A stretch of 64,000 nt of DNA from Lelliottia nimipressuralis (GTDB lineage Bacteria > Pseudomonadota > Gammaproteobacteria > Enterobacterales > Enterobacteriaceae). The translations under genes and the position numbers were made by a program. Shown in pieces: positions 54,572 to 64,000 of this stretch. Location: positions 1-64,000 of the forward strand of contig NZ_SOMG01000003.1 in the NCBI RefSeq assembly GCF_004402045.1, written 5' to 3'. The notes beneath the pieces are model-generated. The model was not told the origin of the DNA. It did no database searches and worked only from the letters and a program-made list of their open reading frames with translations. How positions within the stretch are numbered: position 1 is the stretch's first letter; every line of letters begins with the position of its first letter.

Positions 54572-57500
54572 TTACTGCGCCTGCACACGCAGCTCTGCTG
54601 CGCTACGACTACGGTGACCCAACAGGGCTTTAACATCGCTGGACTTCGGTTTAACCAGCGCAAATTTCGCTGAGAACGCCGGCCAGTTCGCCAGGATCTC
54701 TTCGCCGCGCGAAGAACCGGTATGCTGCACGTGTTCGGTAATCAAACCGCGCAGGTGTTCTTCGTGGATGGCCAGCGTATCAACGTCCAGCACTTCCACC
54801 AGTTCCGGGTTCACGCGTTTGCGGAACTCACCGTCTTCATCCAGTACGTACGCAAAACCGCCCGTCATGCCTGCGCCAAAGTTCACGCCGGTTTTACCCA
54901 GGACGCAAACAATCCCGCCCGTCATGTATTCACAACCGTTATCGCCAATGCCTTCCACTACGGTGATAGCACCGGAGTTACGCACCGCAAAACGTTCACC
55001 TGCACGTCCCGCAGCAAACAGACGTCCGCCGGTCGCGCCGTACAGACAGGTATTGCCGATGATGCTTGCTTCGTGGCTGCGGAAAGCAGAACCCACCGGA
55101 GGACGCACCGCCAGCAGACCGCCCGCCATGCCTTTACCGACGTAGTCGTTGGCATCGCCAGTCAGGTACAGCTCAACGCCACCTGCGTTCCACACGCCAA
55201 AGCTCTGACCCGCAGTACCGCTGAAGTGTGCGGTGATCGGATCCGCTGCCAGCCCCTGGTCACCGTGCGTTTGCGCGATGTAGCCGGAGAGGGAGGCACC
55301 CACAGAACGGTCGGTGTTGCGGATATCAAACCAGAACGTTTTGCTCTGCTTGTCGTCCACGTACGGTTTCGCCTGCTGCAACAGCTGCGCGTTCAGCACG
55401 CCGTTATCGAACGGTGGGTTGTTCTCGGTGCAGTAAACCGCTTTGCCAGGGTGCGGCTGCGCGGTTTCCAGCAGCTTGCTCAGCTCCAGCTTCTGCTGCT
55501 TGGCGGTGAAACCTTCCAGCTCTTTGAGCAGATCGGTACGACCAATCAGGTCCACCAGGCGCTTCACGCCCAGCTGCGCCATCAGCTCGCGGGTTTCACG
55601 GGCGATGAAGTCAAAGTAGTTGGTCACTTTGAACGGCAGGCCGTGATAGTGGTTCTTACGCAGCTTCTCGTCCTGGGTCGCAACACCGGTTGCGCAGTTG
55701 TTCAGGTGGCAAATACGCAGGTATTTACAGCCAAGCGCAACCATTGGGCCGGTACCGAAGCCGAAGCTTTCAGCACCCAGAATCGCTGCTTTGATGATGT
55801 CGAGGCCGGTTTTCAGGCCGCCATCCACCTGCAGGCGGATCTTGTGACGCAGACCGTTAGCCACCAGCGCCTGCTGGGTTTCTACCAGGCCAAGCTCCCA
55901 CGGACAACCCGCGTATTTCACGGAGGAGAGCGGGCTTGCACCGGTGCCGCCATCGTAGCCGGCGATGGTGATGAGATCCGCATAGGCTTTCGCCACACCG
56001 GTGGCGATGGTACCAACGCCCGGTTCGGAAACCAGCTTCACGGATATCATCGCTTTCGGGTTGACCTGCTTCAGGTCGAAAATCAGCTGCGCTAAGTCCT
56101 CGATAGAGTAGATATCGTGGTGCGGCGGCGGGGAGATCAGCGTCACGCCCGGTACCGAATAGCGCAGTTTGGCGATGTACGGGGTAACTTTATCACCCGG
56201 CAACTGACCGCCTTCGCCCGGTTTAGCACCCTGAGCAACTTTAATCTGAATCACGTCGGCGTTAACCAGGTACGCCGGCGTCACGCCAAAACGACCGGAT
56301 GCCACCTGCTTGATACGTGACACTTTGTTGGTGCCGTAACGCGCCGGATCTTCACCGCCTTCGCCGGAGTTGGAGTTACCGCCGATGCTGTTCATGGCTT
56401 CCGCCAGCGCCTCGTGGGCTTCAGGACTCAGCGCGCCGATGGACATCGCCGCGGTGTCGAAGCGTTTGAACAGTTCGGATGCAGGTTCAACCTCGTCAAT
56501 GCTGACCGCTTCATCACCCGGATTGAGGGCAATGAGGTCGCGCAGCGTCGCCGCCGGACGGTTGTTGACCAGCTCAGCGTACTGCTGATAATCACTGTAT
56601 TCGCCGCTCTGAACCGCCTGCTGCAGCGTGCGCACCACGTCCGGGTTGTAAGCATGATACTCACCGCCGTGAACGTATTTCAGCAGACCGCCCTGATCCA
56701 GCGGCTTGCGTGCCAGCCAGGCGCGTTTAGACAGGTTCACCAGATCCTGCTGGAAGTCAGCAAAACCGGCGCCGCCGATGCGGCTGACCACACCCTGGAA
56801 GCAGAGGTTGGCTACCTCATCATGCAGGCCGACCGCTTCAAACAGCTTCGAGCAGCGGTAGGAAGCAATGGTCGAGATGCCCATTTTGGACATGATCTTG
56901 TACAGACCTTTGTTGATGCCGTTACGGTAGTTCAGCATCACTGCACGGTAGTCTTTGTCGATCGCGCGGGTATCCACCAGACGGGCCAGCGTTTCGTAGG
57001 CCAGGTATGGATAAATCGCCGTCGCACCAAAGCCTAACAGCACGGCAAAGTGGTGCGGGTCGCGGGCGCTGGCGGTTTCAACAATGATGTTGGCGTCGCA
57101 GCGCAGGCTTTTGTCGACCAGACGCGTCTGGATAGCACCTACCGCCATTGGCGCGGGTACCGGCAGACGGTTTTTCGCGATATTACGGTCAGAAAGCACC
57201 AGCAGAACGGTACCGTTACGTACCATCTGTTCGGCTTTGTCACACAGCGCATTCACCGTCTCTTCGAGGCTCGATTCGTTCACGTCAAACGTAATGTCGA
57301 GCGTGTCGGCGCGATAGTGCTCCTCTTTCATGGTGGTGAGCTGTTTGAAATCGGAGTACAGCAGGATCGGCGATTTAAAGGTCAAACGGTGCGCCTGGCC
57401 TTCGGCCTCGCAGAAGACGTTCATCTCGCGACCGATGCTGGTTGCCAGCGACATGACGTGCGCTTCACGCAGCGGGTCGATTGGCGGGTTGGTGACCTGC

Positions 57501-59032
57501 GCGAACTGCTGACGGAAGTAGTCATAAATGATGCGCGGCTGGCTGGAGAGCACGGCAAACGGGGTATCGTCACCCATGGATCCGACCGCTTCCTGGCCGT
57601 TTTCACCGAGCACGCGAATAACAGAGTCCAGCTCTTCCGCGCTGTAGTTAAACTGTTTCTGGAAGCTCGCAAGCATGTCGTCGTCCAGTTCGCGACGACC
57701 CACTTCTTCATCCGATAAATCTTCGAACGGCACGAGGCGACGCACGTTCTTCTCCATCCACTCTTTGTACGGATGGCGGCTTTTCAGATCGTGATCGGTT
57801 TCGGCTGAGTGCAGAATGCGCCCACCGCGAGTATCGATAACCATCAGCTCGCCCGGGCCGACGCGGCCCTTCTCGACCACTTCGTCAGGCTGGTAATCCC
57901 AGATACCGACTTCAGAGGCGCAGGTGATGAGCTTGTCTTTGGTGATGACGTAGCGCGCAGGACGCAGGCCGTTACGGTCCAGGTTACAGGCAGCAAAACG
58001 GCCGTCGGACATAACGATGCCCGCCGGGCCATCCCACGGCTCCATATGCATGGAGTTAAAGTCGAAGAACGCGCGCAGCTCCGGATCCATATCCGGGTTG
58101 TTCTGCCAGGCCGGCGGCACGAGCAGACGCATGGCGCGAACGATGTCCATCCCGCCCGCCAGCAGCAGTTCCAGCATGTTATCCATGGAGCTGGAGTCAG
58201 AGCCGGTTTCGTTCACGAACGGCGCGGCATCGTGCAGGTCAGGGATCAGTGGCGTCTGGAATTTATAGGTACGGGCGCGGGCCCACTGGCGGTTACCGGT
58301 AATGGTGTTGATCTCGCCGTTGTGCGCCAGATAGCGGAACGGCTGAGCCAGCGGCCAGCGAGGTACGGTGTTGGTGGAGAAGCGCTGGTGGAACAGGCAA
58401 ATGGCCGATTCCAGACGCAGGTCCGCCAGGTCCAGGTAAAAGCGCGGCAGGTCAGCCGGCATACACAGACCTTTATAGATGTTCACCAGGTTAGAGAGGC
58501 TACAGACGTAGAACTCTTTATCGTCCTGGAGACGTTTTTCAATGCGGCGGCGAGCGATGAACAGACGGCGTTCCATATCACGTGGACGCCAGCCCGCAGG
58601 CGCATTAACGAAAATCTGTTCAATGCGAGGCAGTGAGGAGAGGGCGATTTCACCGAGCACCCCTTCGTTGGTTGGCACATTACGCCAGCCGACAATAGAC
58701 AGGGTTTCACGCTGAAGTTCTTCTTCGACGATGCGGCGTGAGGCAGCAGCCTTTTCAGGATCCTGGTTCAGGAACAGCATACCGACAGCGTAGTTTTTGG
58801 CTAAACGCCAGCCGCGCTCTTCCGCCACGATGCGGAAGAAACGATCGGGTTTTTGCAGCAGCAGGCCGCAACCGTCGCCGGTTTTACCATCGGCAAGGAT
58901 GGCGCCACGGTGCTGCATTCGGGCCAGTGCGTGAATAGCAGTACGCACTACCTTGTGGCTAGGTTCGCCTTCTATGTGGGCGATCAGGCCGAAACCACAG
59001 TTATCCTTCTCAAGGGATTTATCGTACAACAT
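54572..59032 (-). CDS. gltB: glutamate synthase large subunit
   Basis: A 1486-residue GOGAT large subunit that makes two glutamates from glutamine and 2-oxoglutarate. The propeptide [11 protein letters not shown] is removed to expose the nucleophile Cys12 ([16 protein letters not shown]) of the class-II amidotransferase domain (to about residue 420). The central domain, the FMN/synthase domain ([33 protein letters not shown]) and the 3Fe-4S Cys residues [12 protein letters not shown] follow. The GXGXG repeats form the C-terminal beta-helix. The ATG at 59032 gives exactly the E. coli length; the open frame continues 12 codons upstream. Confidence 0.98.
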   Translation of the reverse strand: MLYDKSLEKDNCGFGLIAHIEGEPSHKVVRTAIHALARMQHRGAILADGKTGDGCGLLLQKPDRFFRIVAEERGWRLAKNYAVGMLFLNQDPEKAAASRRIVEEELQRETLSIVGWRNVPTNEGVLGEIALSSLPRIEQIFVNAPAGWRPRDMERRLFIARRRIEKRLQDDKEFYVCSLSNLVNIYKGLCMPADLPRFYLDLADLRLESAICLFHQRFSTNTVPRWPLAQPFRYLAHNGEINTITGNRQWARARTYKFQTPLIPDLHDAAPFVNETGSDSSSMDNMLELLLAGGMDIVRAMRLLVPPAWQNNPDMDPELRAFFDFNSMHMEPWDGPAGIVMSDGRFAACNLDRNGLRPARYVITKDKLITCASEVGIWDYQPDEVVEKGRVGPGELMVIDTRGGRILHSAETDHDLKSRHPYKEWMEKNVRRLVPFEDLSDEEVGRRELDDDMLASFQKQFNYSAEELDSVIRVLGENGQEAVGSMGDDTPFAVLSSQPRIIYDYFRQQFAQVTNPPIDPLREAHVMSLATSIGREMNVFCEAEGQAHRLTFKSPILLYSDFKQLTTMKEEHYRADTLDITFDVNESSLEETVNALCDKAEQMVRNGTVLLVLSDRNIAKNRLPVPAPMAVGAIQTRLVDKSLRCDANIIVETASARDPHHFAVLLGFGATAIYPYLAYETLARLVDTRAIDKDYRAVMLNYRNGINKGLYKIMSKMGISTIASYRCSKLFEAVGLHDEVANLCFQGVVSRIGGAGFADFQQDLVNLSKRAWLARKPLDQGGLLKYVHGGEYHAYNPDVVRTLQQAVQSGEYSDYQQYAELVNNRPAATLRDLIALNPGDEAVSIDEVEPASELFKRFDTAAMSIGALSPEAHEALAEAMNSIGGNSNSGEGGEDPARYGTNKVSRIKQVASGRFGVTPAYLVNADVIQIKVAQGAKPGEGGQLPGDKVTPYIAKLRYSVPGVTLISPPPHHDIYSIEDLAQLIFDLKQVNPKAMISVKLVSEPGVGTIATGVAKAYADLITIAGYDGGTGASPLSSVKYAGCPWELGLVETQQALVANGLRHKIRLQVDGGLKTGLDIIKAAILGAESFGFGTGPMVALGCKYLRICHLNNCATGVATQDEKLRKNHYHGLPFKVTNYFDFIARETRELMAQLGVKRLVDLIGRTDLLKELEGFTAKQQKLELSKLLETAQPHPGKAVYCTENNPPFDNGVLNAQLLQQAKPYVDDKQSKTFWFDIRNTDRSVGASLSGYIAQTHGDQGLAADPITAHFSGTAGQSFGVWNAGGVELYLTGDANDYVGKGMAGGLLAVRPPVGSAFRSHEASIIGNTCLYGATGGRLFAAGRAGERFAVRNSGAITVVEGIGDNGCEYMTGGIVCVLGKTGVNFGAGMTGGFAYVLDEDGEFRKRVNPELVEVLDVDTLAIHEEHLRGLITEHVQHTGSSRGEEILANWPAFSAKFALVKPKSSDVKALLGHRSRSAAELRVQAQ

Positions 59033-59719
59033 ATCAGTGAACCTCCCCAGGCTCGTCGGGCTTCCCACTGAACTTTACCGTGGCGCACAGGCGCAGAAAG
59101 AGCATGGCGACGGGGTTTGCGTTTCATACGCGGACCTCGCATTCGCCCTCTTTTTCATCCTTTCGCGCAGGTAAACAAGTTTGAGGACTTGCTTCAGAGG
59201 GAATCTCAATTACTGCATAAATATGATGAGCAGGCCGCTCATCCAGAAAGCTTCCAGCGGATTTCCAAGTTATCGGGAATTGGTACACAGGTCAAATGGC
59301 AATCTTATTTATACAAAAATGTGCTAAAGAGGTGCTATCTATTTGTATATAAAAAGTATTTAACTAATTTTACATTGATTGTATGCCCTGGCAGGACGCA
59401 GCGGAGTGTGATCTGACTCACTATATGAAAGCGGTATTATCGATGCAGCGTGCTGAATAGCAGATTTATAGCAGAATAATAATCTGGTGCGAGGTGTAAA
59501 CCCGCATAAAGTCACTGTTTTTCAGTGTGGGCACTATAAATAAAAAAAACCATCAGAACATAAGGAAAAGTAATTACGGATTGCGTGAATGAAATTGCAG
59601 TAATCTTGATTATTTATTCATATAGATAAAGGCCGTCCGGGACGATTGATCCAGGTCATCGCCGACAGAGGCTAAAAATGGCAGGCTTGTCCCCTTTCTC
59701 CGGGACGGTCTATCAGATT
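59033..59719. promoter_or_regulatory. gltB-yhcC divergent region
   Basis: About 690 bp without a supportable gene. It includes the gltBD promoter and leader and the yhcC promoter. It is AT-rich from 59210 to 59640, as expected for Lrp/IHF control known for E. coli gltBD. A small hairpin CACTGTTTTTCAGTG lies near 59513-59527. I could not assign individual binding sites. Confidence 0.6.
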
Positions 59720-60661
59720 ATGCAGTTACAGAAATTAGTCAATATGTTTGGTGGGGATCTTTTGCAGCGTTATGGGCAAAAGGTTCACAAGCTGACGCTG
59801 CACGGCGGTTTTAGCTGCCCGAATCGCGATGGCACCATCGGGCGCGGCGGCTGCACTTTCTGTAACGTGGCTTCGTTCGCCGACGAGGCGCAGCAGCATA
59901 ACTCCATCGCGGAACAGCTTGCCCATCAGGCAAGCCTGGTCAACCGCGCCAAACAATATCTGGCCTATTTTCAGGCCTACACCAGCACATGGGCGGAGGT
60001 GCAGGTGCTGCGTTCCATGTATCAGCAGGCGGTCACTCAGGCCAATATTGTCGGGCTGTGCGTGGGGACGCGCCCGGACTGCGTGCCGGACGCGGTGCTG
60101 GACCTGCTCAGCGAGTATAAAGATCAAGGCTATGAGATCTGGCTGGAACTGGGTTTACAGACCGCGCATGACAAAACCTTGCACCGAATCAACCGTGGCC
60201 ATGATTTCGCCTGCTACCAACGCACTACGCGTCTGGCGCGCGAGCGCGGGCTAAAAGTCTGCTCGCACCTGATTGTCGGGTTGCCTGGCGAAGGTCAACA
60301 GCATGGCCTGGAGACGCTGGAAAAAGTGGTTGAGACCGGCGTGGACGGTATCAAGCTGCACCCGCTGCATATCGTGAAGGGCAGCATCATGGCGAAAGCC
60401 TGGGAAGCCGGTCGGTTAAACGGCATCGAACTCGACGAGTATACGGTGACGGCGGGAGAGATGATTCGCCATACGCCGCCGGAGATTATTTACCATCGCA
60501 TCTCCGCCAGCGCCCGCCGCCCAACGCTTCTGGCACCGCTGTGGTGTGAGAACCGCTGGACGGGGATGGTGGAAATCGACCGCTATCTGCAGGAGAATGG
60601 CGTACAGGGCTCGGCGCTTGGCCGCCCGTGGGTTCCCCATCTACCGACGACGACCGCCTAA
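59720..60661 (+). CDS. yhcC: radical SAM protein YhcC (TIGR01212 family)
   Basis: A 313-residue radical SAM protein of unknown reaction. The cluster motif is in [18 protein letters not shown], with the wide Cys spacing of the TIGR01212 family. [20 protein letters not shown] and [20 protein letters not shown] are typical of the barrel. The chosen ATG matches E. coli YhcC ([13 protein letters not shown]). An in-frame ATG at 59678 with an AGAGG ribosome site would add 14 residues and cannot be excluded. The 3' end overlaps yjgR by 21 bp in convergent orientation. Confidence 0.92.
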   Translation: MQLQKLVNMFGGDLLQRYGQKVHKLTLHGGFSCPNRDGTIGRGGCTFCNVASFADEAQQHNSIAEQLAHQASLVNRAKQYLAYFQAYTSTWAEVQVLRSMYQQAVTQANIVGLCVGTRPDCVPDAVLDLLSEYKDQGYEIWLELGLQTAHDKTLHRINRGHDFACYQRTTRLARERGLKVCSHLIVGLPGEGQQHGLETLEKVVETGVDGIKLHPLHIVKGSIMAKAWEAGRLNGIELDEYTVTAGEMIRHTPPEIIYHRISASARRPTLLAPLWCENRWTGMVEIDRYLQENGVQGSALGRPWVPHLPTTTA

Positions 60662-62143
60662 CAAACTCCCCAGCATGCCGCGCACTATCTGATTCGTGAC
60701 CTGCCGTGCAGCACTTTTCGCCATGGTCTGCACCACGCCATCACGCTTGCCGCCGCGCGGCCCGGTGCTGCCGAACAGAATGTCTTTGAGTCCACCGAGA
60801 ATACCGTCATCCACCGCGACAGACTGCCCTTTAGCGGCAGGCGCATCCTGCGATTCCGTTGTCGACTGCACGCCTTTTTGCAGCATCTCGAACGCAGACT
60901 CCCGATCCACCTCGTCTTCATATTTTCCGTATACCGGCGAGTGGTTAATCAGGCCGTTGCGCTCGTCGTCCGTCACTGGCCCCATGCGCGAGCAGGGGGC
61001 GATCACCATTGCGCGTTCCACAACGGACGGGCTGCCCTTGGCATCAAGGAACGAGATCAGCGCTTCACCGGTGCCTAACGCCTGAATTGCTGCTTCGGTA
61101 TCAAAGGCAGGATTGGCGCGCATGGTTTGCGCCGCGGCTTTCACCGCTTTTTGATCTTTCGGCGTAAAGGCGCGCAGGGCGTGCTGCACGCGGTTGCCGA
61201 GCTGGCCTAGTACGTTGTCCGGAATATCCGACGGGTTTTGCGAAACAAACCAGACGCCGACGCCTTTGGAGCGGATCAGGCGAATGACCTGTTCAATCTT
61301 ATCCAGCAGGACCTGCGGCGCGTCGTTGAACAGCAGATGCGCTTCGTCAAAGAAGAACACCAGCTTCGGTTTTTCCAGATCGCCCGCTTCGGGGAGCTGC
61401 TCATAAAGCTCTGAGAGCATCCACAGCAGGCTGGCGGCGTAGAGTTTCGGCATCTGGTAGAGCTTCTCTGAGCTCAGAATGTTGATGATGCCTTTGCCGC
61501 TGCTGTCGGTGCGCATCCAGTCTTTGATATCCAGCATGGGCTCGCCGAAGAAGTGTTCAGCCCCCTGTTGCTCCAGGGTCAGTAATCCGCGCTGAATGGC
61601 TCCCACCGACGCGCTGCTAATATTGCCGTACTGGTTCTGGAAGGATTTCGCGTTATCGCCGATGTATTGGGTAATGGCCCGCAGATCTTTGAAATCAAGC
61701 AGCAGCAGACCCTGGTCATCGGCAATGCGGAAGATAATATTCAGCACACCGGACTGCACGTCGTTGAGGTTAAGCAGGCGGGCCAGCAGCAGCGGGCCGA
61801 GATCGGAGACAGTGGCGCGTACCGGGTGACCTTTCTCGCCGAAGATGTCCCAAACAACCACCGGGTTGCTGCGTGGGGTCCAGTCCGTGATGCCAATATT
61901 CTTCAGCCGTTCGAGCAGTTTTTCAGAGGCGGTACCCTCCTGAGCCACACCGGTTAAATCGCCTTTCACGTCAGCCATAAAGACCGGTACGCCAATCTCT
62001 GAAAGCGACTCCGCCAGCTTTTGCAGGGTCACGGTTTTCCCCGTCCCGGTCGCACCGGTGATCAGACCGTGGCGGTTCGCCATCGCGGGCAATAAATACA
62101 GCTCTTTTTCCAGCGTCCGGGCAATTAACAATGGTGTACTCAT
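60641..62143 (-). CDS. yjgR: HerA-type ATPase YjgR (DUF853)
   Basis: A 500-residue P-loop ATPase of the HerA/FtsK superfamily, matching E. coli YjgR in length. Walker A is [20 protein letters not shown] (about residue 30) and Walker B is [32 protein letters not shown] is a motif-III-like segment, and a basic Gly-rich tail ends in LLGGRRR. Biological role is unknown; a DNA-pumping or protease-linked role is only suggested by the family. In K-12 yjgR lies at 97 min. Here it sits between yhcC and a dihydroxyacetone kinase. Confidence 0.92.
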   Translation of the reverse strand: MSTPLLIARTLEKELYLLPAMANRHGLITGATGTGKTVTLQKLAESLSEIGVPVFMADVKGDLTGVAQEGTASEKLLERLKNIGITDWTPRSNPVVVWDIFGEKGHPVRATVSDLGPLLLARLLNLNDVQSGVLNIIFRIADDQGLLLLDFKDLRAITQYIGDNAKSFQNQYGNISSASVGAIQRGLLTLEQQGAEHFFGEPMLDIKDWMRTDSSGKGIINILSSEKLYQMPKLYAASLLWMLSELYEQLPEAGDLEKPKLVFFFDEAHLLFNDAPQVLLDKIEQVIRLIRSKGVGVWFVSQNPSDIPDNVLGQLGNRVQHALRAFTPKDQKAVKAAAQTMRANPAFDTEAAIQALGTGEALISFLDAKGSPSVVERAMVIAPCSRMGPVTDDERNGLINHSPVYGKYEDEVDRESAFEMLQKGVQSTTESQDAPAAKGQSVAVDDGILGGLKDILFGSTGPRGGKRDGVVQTMAKSAARQVTNQIVRGMLGSLLGGRRR

Positions 62144-62280
62144 GATGCGCTTCCTCTCTTAGTCCTGGGTGCAGTATAGGCAACCTGACGGCAATTTGGC
62201 TGAGTAAATTGCTGACTTTGCGGCGCATTATCCAGCGCGAACTATGCTTTTGCATACGGTTCACAAAATAGTGGGAAACT

Positions 62281-63918
62281 ATGTCCAGATTCTTCTTTAA
62301 CGACCGCAAACAGCTGGTCAACGATGCCATTGAAGGCATACTGCTCTCTGCACCGCACGCCAACCTTGTCAAACTCGATGTCGATCCGGCCATCAGGATC
62401 GTCGCGCGCGGCGACTGGGACAAAAGCCGTGTGGCGGTGATCTCTGGCGGTGGCTCAGGCCACGAACCCGCGCACGCCGGGTTTGTCGGTAAAGGCATGT
62501 TGACGGCGGCAGTGTGTGGCGATCTGTTTGCCTCGCCGAGCGTGGATGCGGTATTGAATGCCATCGTCGCGGTCACGGGCGATCGCGGCTGCCTGCTGAT
62601 CGTCAAAAACTATACCGGTGACCGCCTGAACTTCGGCCTGGCGGCTGAAAAGGCCAAGCGCTACGGTCTGAAGGTGGAGATGGTGATTGTGGCGGACGAC
62701 ATCGCGCTGCCGGATAACAAGCAGCCGCGCGGTATTGCCGGTACGGCACTGGTGCACAAAATTGCGGGCTATGCGGCGGAGCACGGGAAATCGCTGAGTG
62801 AAGTGCGGGAGATTGCGCAGCAGGCCTGCGACAATCTCTGGAGCCTGGGCGTGGCGATGCAAACCTGCAATCTGCCGGGCAGCGACGATGAAGAGGGGCG
62901 CATTAAACAAGGCCACGTCGAGCTGGGTCTTGGCATTCACGGCGAGCCCGGAGCTTCCGTGGTGGATACGCAAAACAGCAAAGCGATTATCGACACGCTG
63001 GTGGCACCGTTGAGGGCGCAGGCGGGTAAGGGGCGCTTTGCGGTATTGATTAACAATCTTGGTGGCGTATCGGCGCTGGAGATGGCGCTGCTGACGAAAG
63101 AGCTGGCGCACTCGGCACTGAAAGAGGAGATCGCCTACCTGATTGGCCCTGCACCGCTGGTCAGCGCGCTAGATATGAAAGGTTTTTCTCTGACGCTGCT
63201 GAAGCTCAACGATTTCTTCGAAAAGGCGATTCACGCCGAGGTCGAAACGCTGGGCTGGCAGAAGCCGGTGGCGTTTGCACCGCTGCGTACCGTGGCGCAT
63301 AGCGCCATTCATGATCGTGTGGAATACGCCCCATCAGTCAATCCGCAGGTTGGTGGGTATGTCGCCTCGGTAACGAAGACGCTGATCCAGCTAGAAAATC
63401 GTCTTAACGCGCTGGATGCAAAAGTGGGGGATGGTGATACCGGCTCTACCTTTGCGCAAGGTGCCCGGGATATTGCGCAGCGCCTGGAGGAGGACAAACT
63501 TCCACTTAATGATGTGTCGGCGCTACTGTTGCTGGTGGGCGAGCGGCTGGCCACGGTGATGGGCGGATCGAGCGGGGTACTGATGTCGATCTTCTTTACC
63601 GCTGCGGGGCAGAAACTGCATGACGGGCAGGCGTTACCTGAAGCGTTGCTGAGCGGGCTGGCGCAGATGAAGCAGTACGGCGGGGCGGATCTCGGCGATC
63701 GCACGCTGATCGATGCGCTGCAACCGGCGCTGGAAGCCTTGCAGAAAGGCGATCTTCAGGCGGCAGCGCTGGCGGCACAGCAGGGGGCAGAGGCAACGGC
63801 GAAAATGGAGAAAGCCGGTGCGGGGCGCTCATCGTATGTGAACAAAGAGAATCTGGACGGCGTGATGGATCCGGGAGCGGTCGCGGTGGCAGAGGTGTTT
63901 AACACGTTAGCGAAATAG
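62281..63918 (+). CDS. ATP-dependent dihydroxyacetone kinase (fused DhaK-DhaL)
   Basis: A 545-residue single-chain kinase that phosphorylates dihydroxyacetone with ATP. The DhaK domain (about 1-330) has SGGGSGHEPAHAGFVGKGML and the substrate-binding His in GIHGEPGASV. The DhaL domain (about 350-545) has the Mg-binding aspartates in DAKVGDGDTGSTFAQGA and ATVMGGSSGVLMSIFF. Its type is that of Citrobacter freundii DhaK, unlike the PTS-dependent three-protein system of E. coli K-12. No glycerol dehydrogenase or regulator lies beside it in the window, so it stands alone and divergent from yjgR. Confidence 0.92.
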   Translation: MSRFFFNDRKQLVNDAIEGILLSAPHANLVKLDVDPAIRIVARGDWDKSRVAVISGGGSGHEPAHAGFVGKGMLTAAVCGDLFASPSVDAVLNAIVAVTGDRGCLLIVKNYTGDRLNFGLAAEKAKRYGLKVEMVIVADDIALPDNKQPRGIAGTALVHKIAGYAAEHGKSLSEVREIAQQACDNLWSLGVAMQTCNLPGSDDEEGRIKQGHVELGLGIHGEPGASVVDTQNSKAIIDTLVAPLRAQAGKGRFAVLINNLGGVSALEMALLTKELAHSALKEEIAYLIGPAPLVSALDMKGFSLTLLKLNDFFEKAIHAEVETLGWQKPVAFAPLRTVAHSAIHDRVEYAPSVNPQVGGYVASVTKTLIQLENRLNALDAKVGDGDTGSTFAQGARDIAQRLEEDKLPLNDVSALLLLVGERLATVMGGSSGVLMSIFFTAAGQKLHDGQALPEALLSGLAQMKQYGGADLGDRTLIDALQPALEALQKGDLQAAALAAQQGAEATAKMEKAGAGRSSYVNKENLDGVMDPGAVAVAEVFNTLAK

Positions 63919-63921
63919 CAA

Positions 63922-63955
63922 AGTAGGCCGGGTAAGGCGAAGCCGCCACCCGGCA
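63922..63955. repeat. REP element after the dihydroxyacetone kinase gene
   Basis: GTAGGCCGGGTAAGGCGAAG and CCGCCACCCGGCAC form a REP palindrome just past the kinase stop, almost identical to that at 50559. Confidence 0.85.
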
Positions 63956-63963
63956 CAATCACA

Positions 63964-64000
63964 TCAAAAATCCGCTTTCAACACCACGCGATAACGAGCT
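63964..64000 (-). CDS. possible 3' end of a minus-strand gene (partial)
   Basis: On the minus strand a frame entering from the right edge reads ARYRVVLKADF and then stops with TGA at 63964-63966. Alternating polar and hydrophobic residues ending in Phe are typical of an outer-membrane beta-barrel C-terminus. Only 11 codons are visible, so the assignment is a guess. Confidence 0.3.
   Translation of the reverse strand, partial: ARYRVVLKADF

Noticed and set aside
54722-56095. Long open frame of 457 codons on the plus strand inside gltB
   Set aside because: It is antisense to a full-length, highly conserved gltB; the predicted protein has no recognisable domain and reflects codon bias.
59117-59416. 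99-codon open frame in the gltB-yhcC gap
   Set aside because: It has no convincing ribosome site and no recognised family, and it overlaps the expected gltBD leader and promoter.

Overview
The window is ordinary chromosomal backbone of an Enterobacteriaceae member, most likely Enterobacter or a close relative. Most predicted proteins match E. coli proteins in length, motif and order (fis-dusB, accBC, mreBCD, rplM-rpsI, sspAB, gltBD). It corresponds to the 72-73 min region of the E. coli map. The genus is inferred from loci that differ from K-12: msrPQ beside acuI, yagU beside tldD, an alpha-carbonic anhydrase, an extra succinate-semialdehyde-type dehydrogenase, and a single-chain ATP-dependent dihydroxyacetone kinase. 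No phage, insertion sequence, integron, toxin-antitoxin, defence cluster or CRISPR array was seen.

Layout. 1-364: distal end of an rRNA operon (5S, tRNA-Thr, second 5S, terminator), as in E. coli rrnD. 465-4618: amino-acid ABC importer yhdWXYZ. 5093-10990: lipoprotein YhdV, the RND efflux pair AcrEF and its divergent TetR regulator AcrS. 10906-12987: a canonical MHYT-GGDEF-EAL cyclic-di-GMP enzyme whose 3' end overlaps acrS. 13127-16839: yhdU, dusB-fis with its stringent-type promoter, a secreted carbonic anhydrase, prmA. 16851-20938: panF, yhdT, accC, accB, aroQ (pantothenate uptake and malonyl-CoA synthesis). 21173-23826: periplasmic methionine-sulfoxide repair (msrPQ) and acuI. 24009-36276, plus strand: csrD, mreBCD, maf, rng, yhdP, tldD. 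36322-42840: yagU, aaeR/aaeXAB, aldehyde dehydrogenase. 42886-44716: yhcO, two tandem YhcN-type proteins, argR. 45114-50525: mdh, degS, degQ, zapG, zapE. 50829-53115: L13, S9, SspA, SspB. 53144-59032: glutamate synthase. 59720-63918: yhcC, yjgR, dihydroxyacetone kinase. The last 37 bases may be the 3' end of an outer-membrane protein gene on the minus strand.

Functional links: AcrS sits divergent from the acrEF pump it is expected to control. MreB/C/D form the elongasome scaffold. DegS starts the envelope-stress (sigma-E) cascade and DegQ is its periplasmic paralogue. YhdP moves phospholipid to the outer membrane. RNase G and CsrD both act in RNA turnover. SspB delivers ssrA-tagged proteins to ClpXP. 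GltBD and YhdWXYZ serve nitrogen and amino-acid supply.

I found no clear candidate for a new biological system. The features most worth checking are the antisense overlap of acrS with the cyclic-di-GMP enzyme, a perfect 19-bp hairpin near the carbonic anhydrase, the tandem YhcN pair, the aldehyde dehydrogenase beside aaeXAB, and the roughly 690-bp gltB-yhcC gap.
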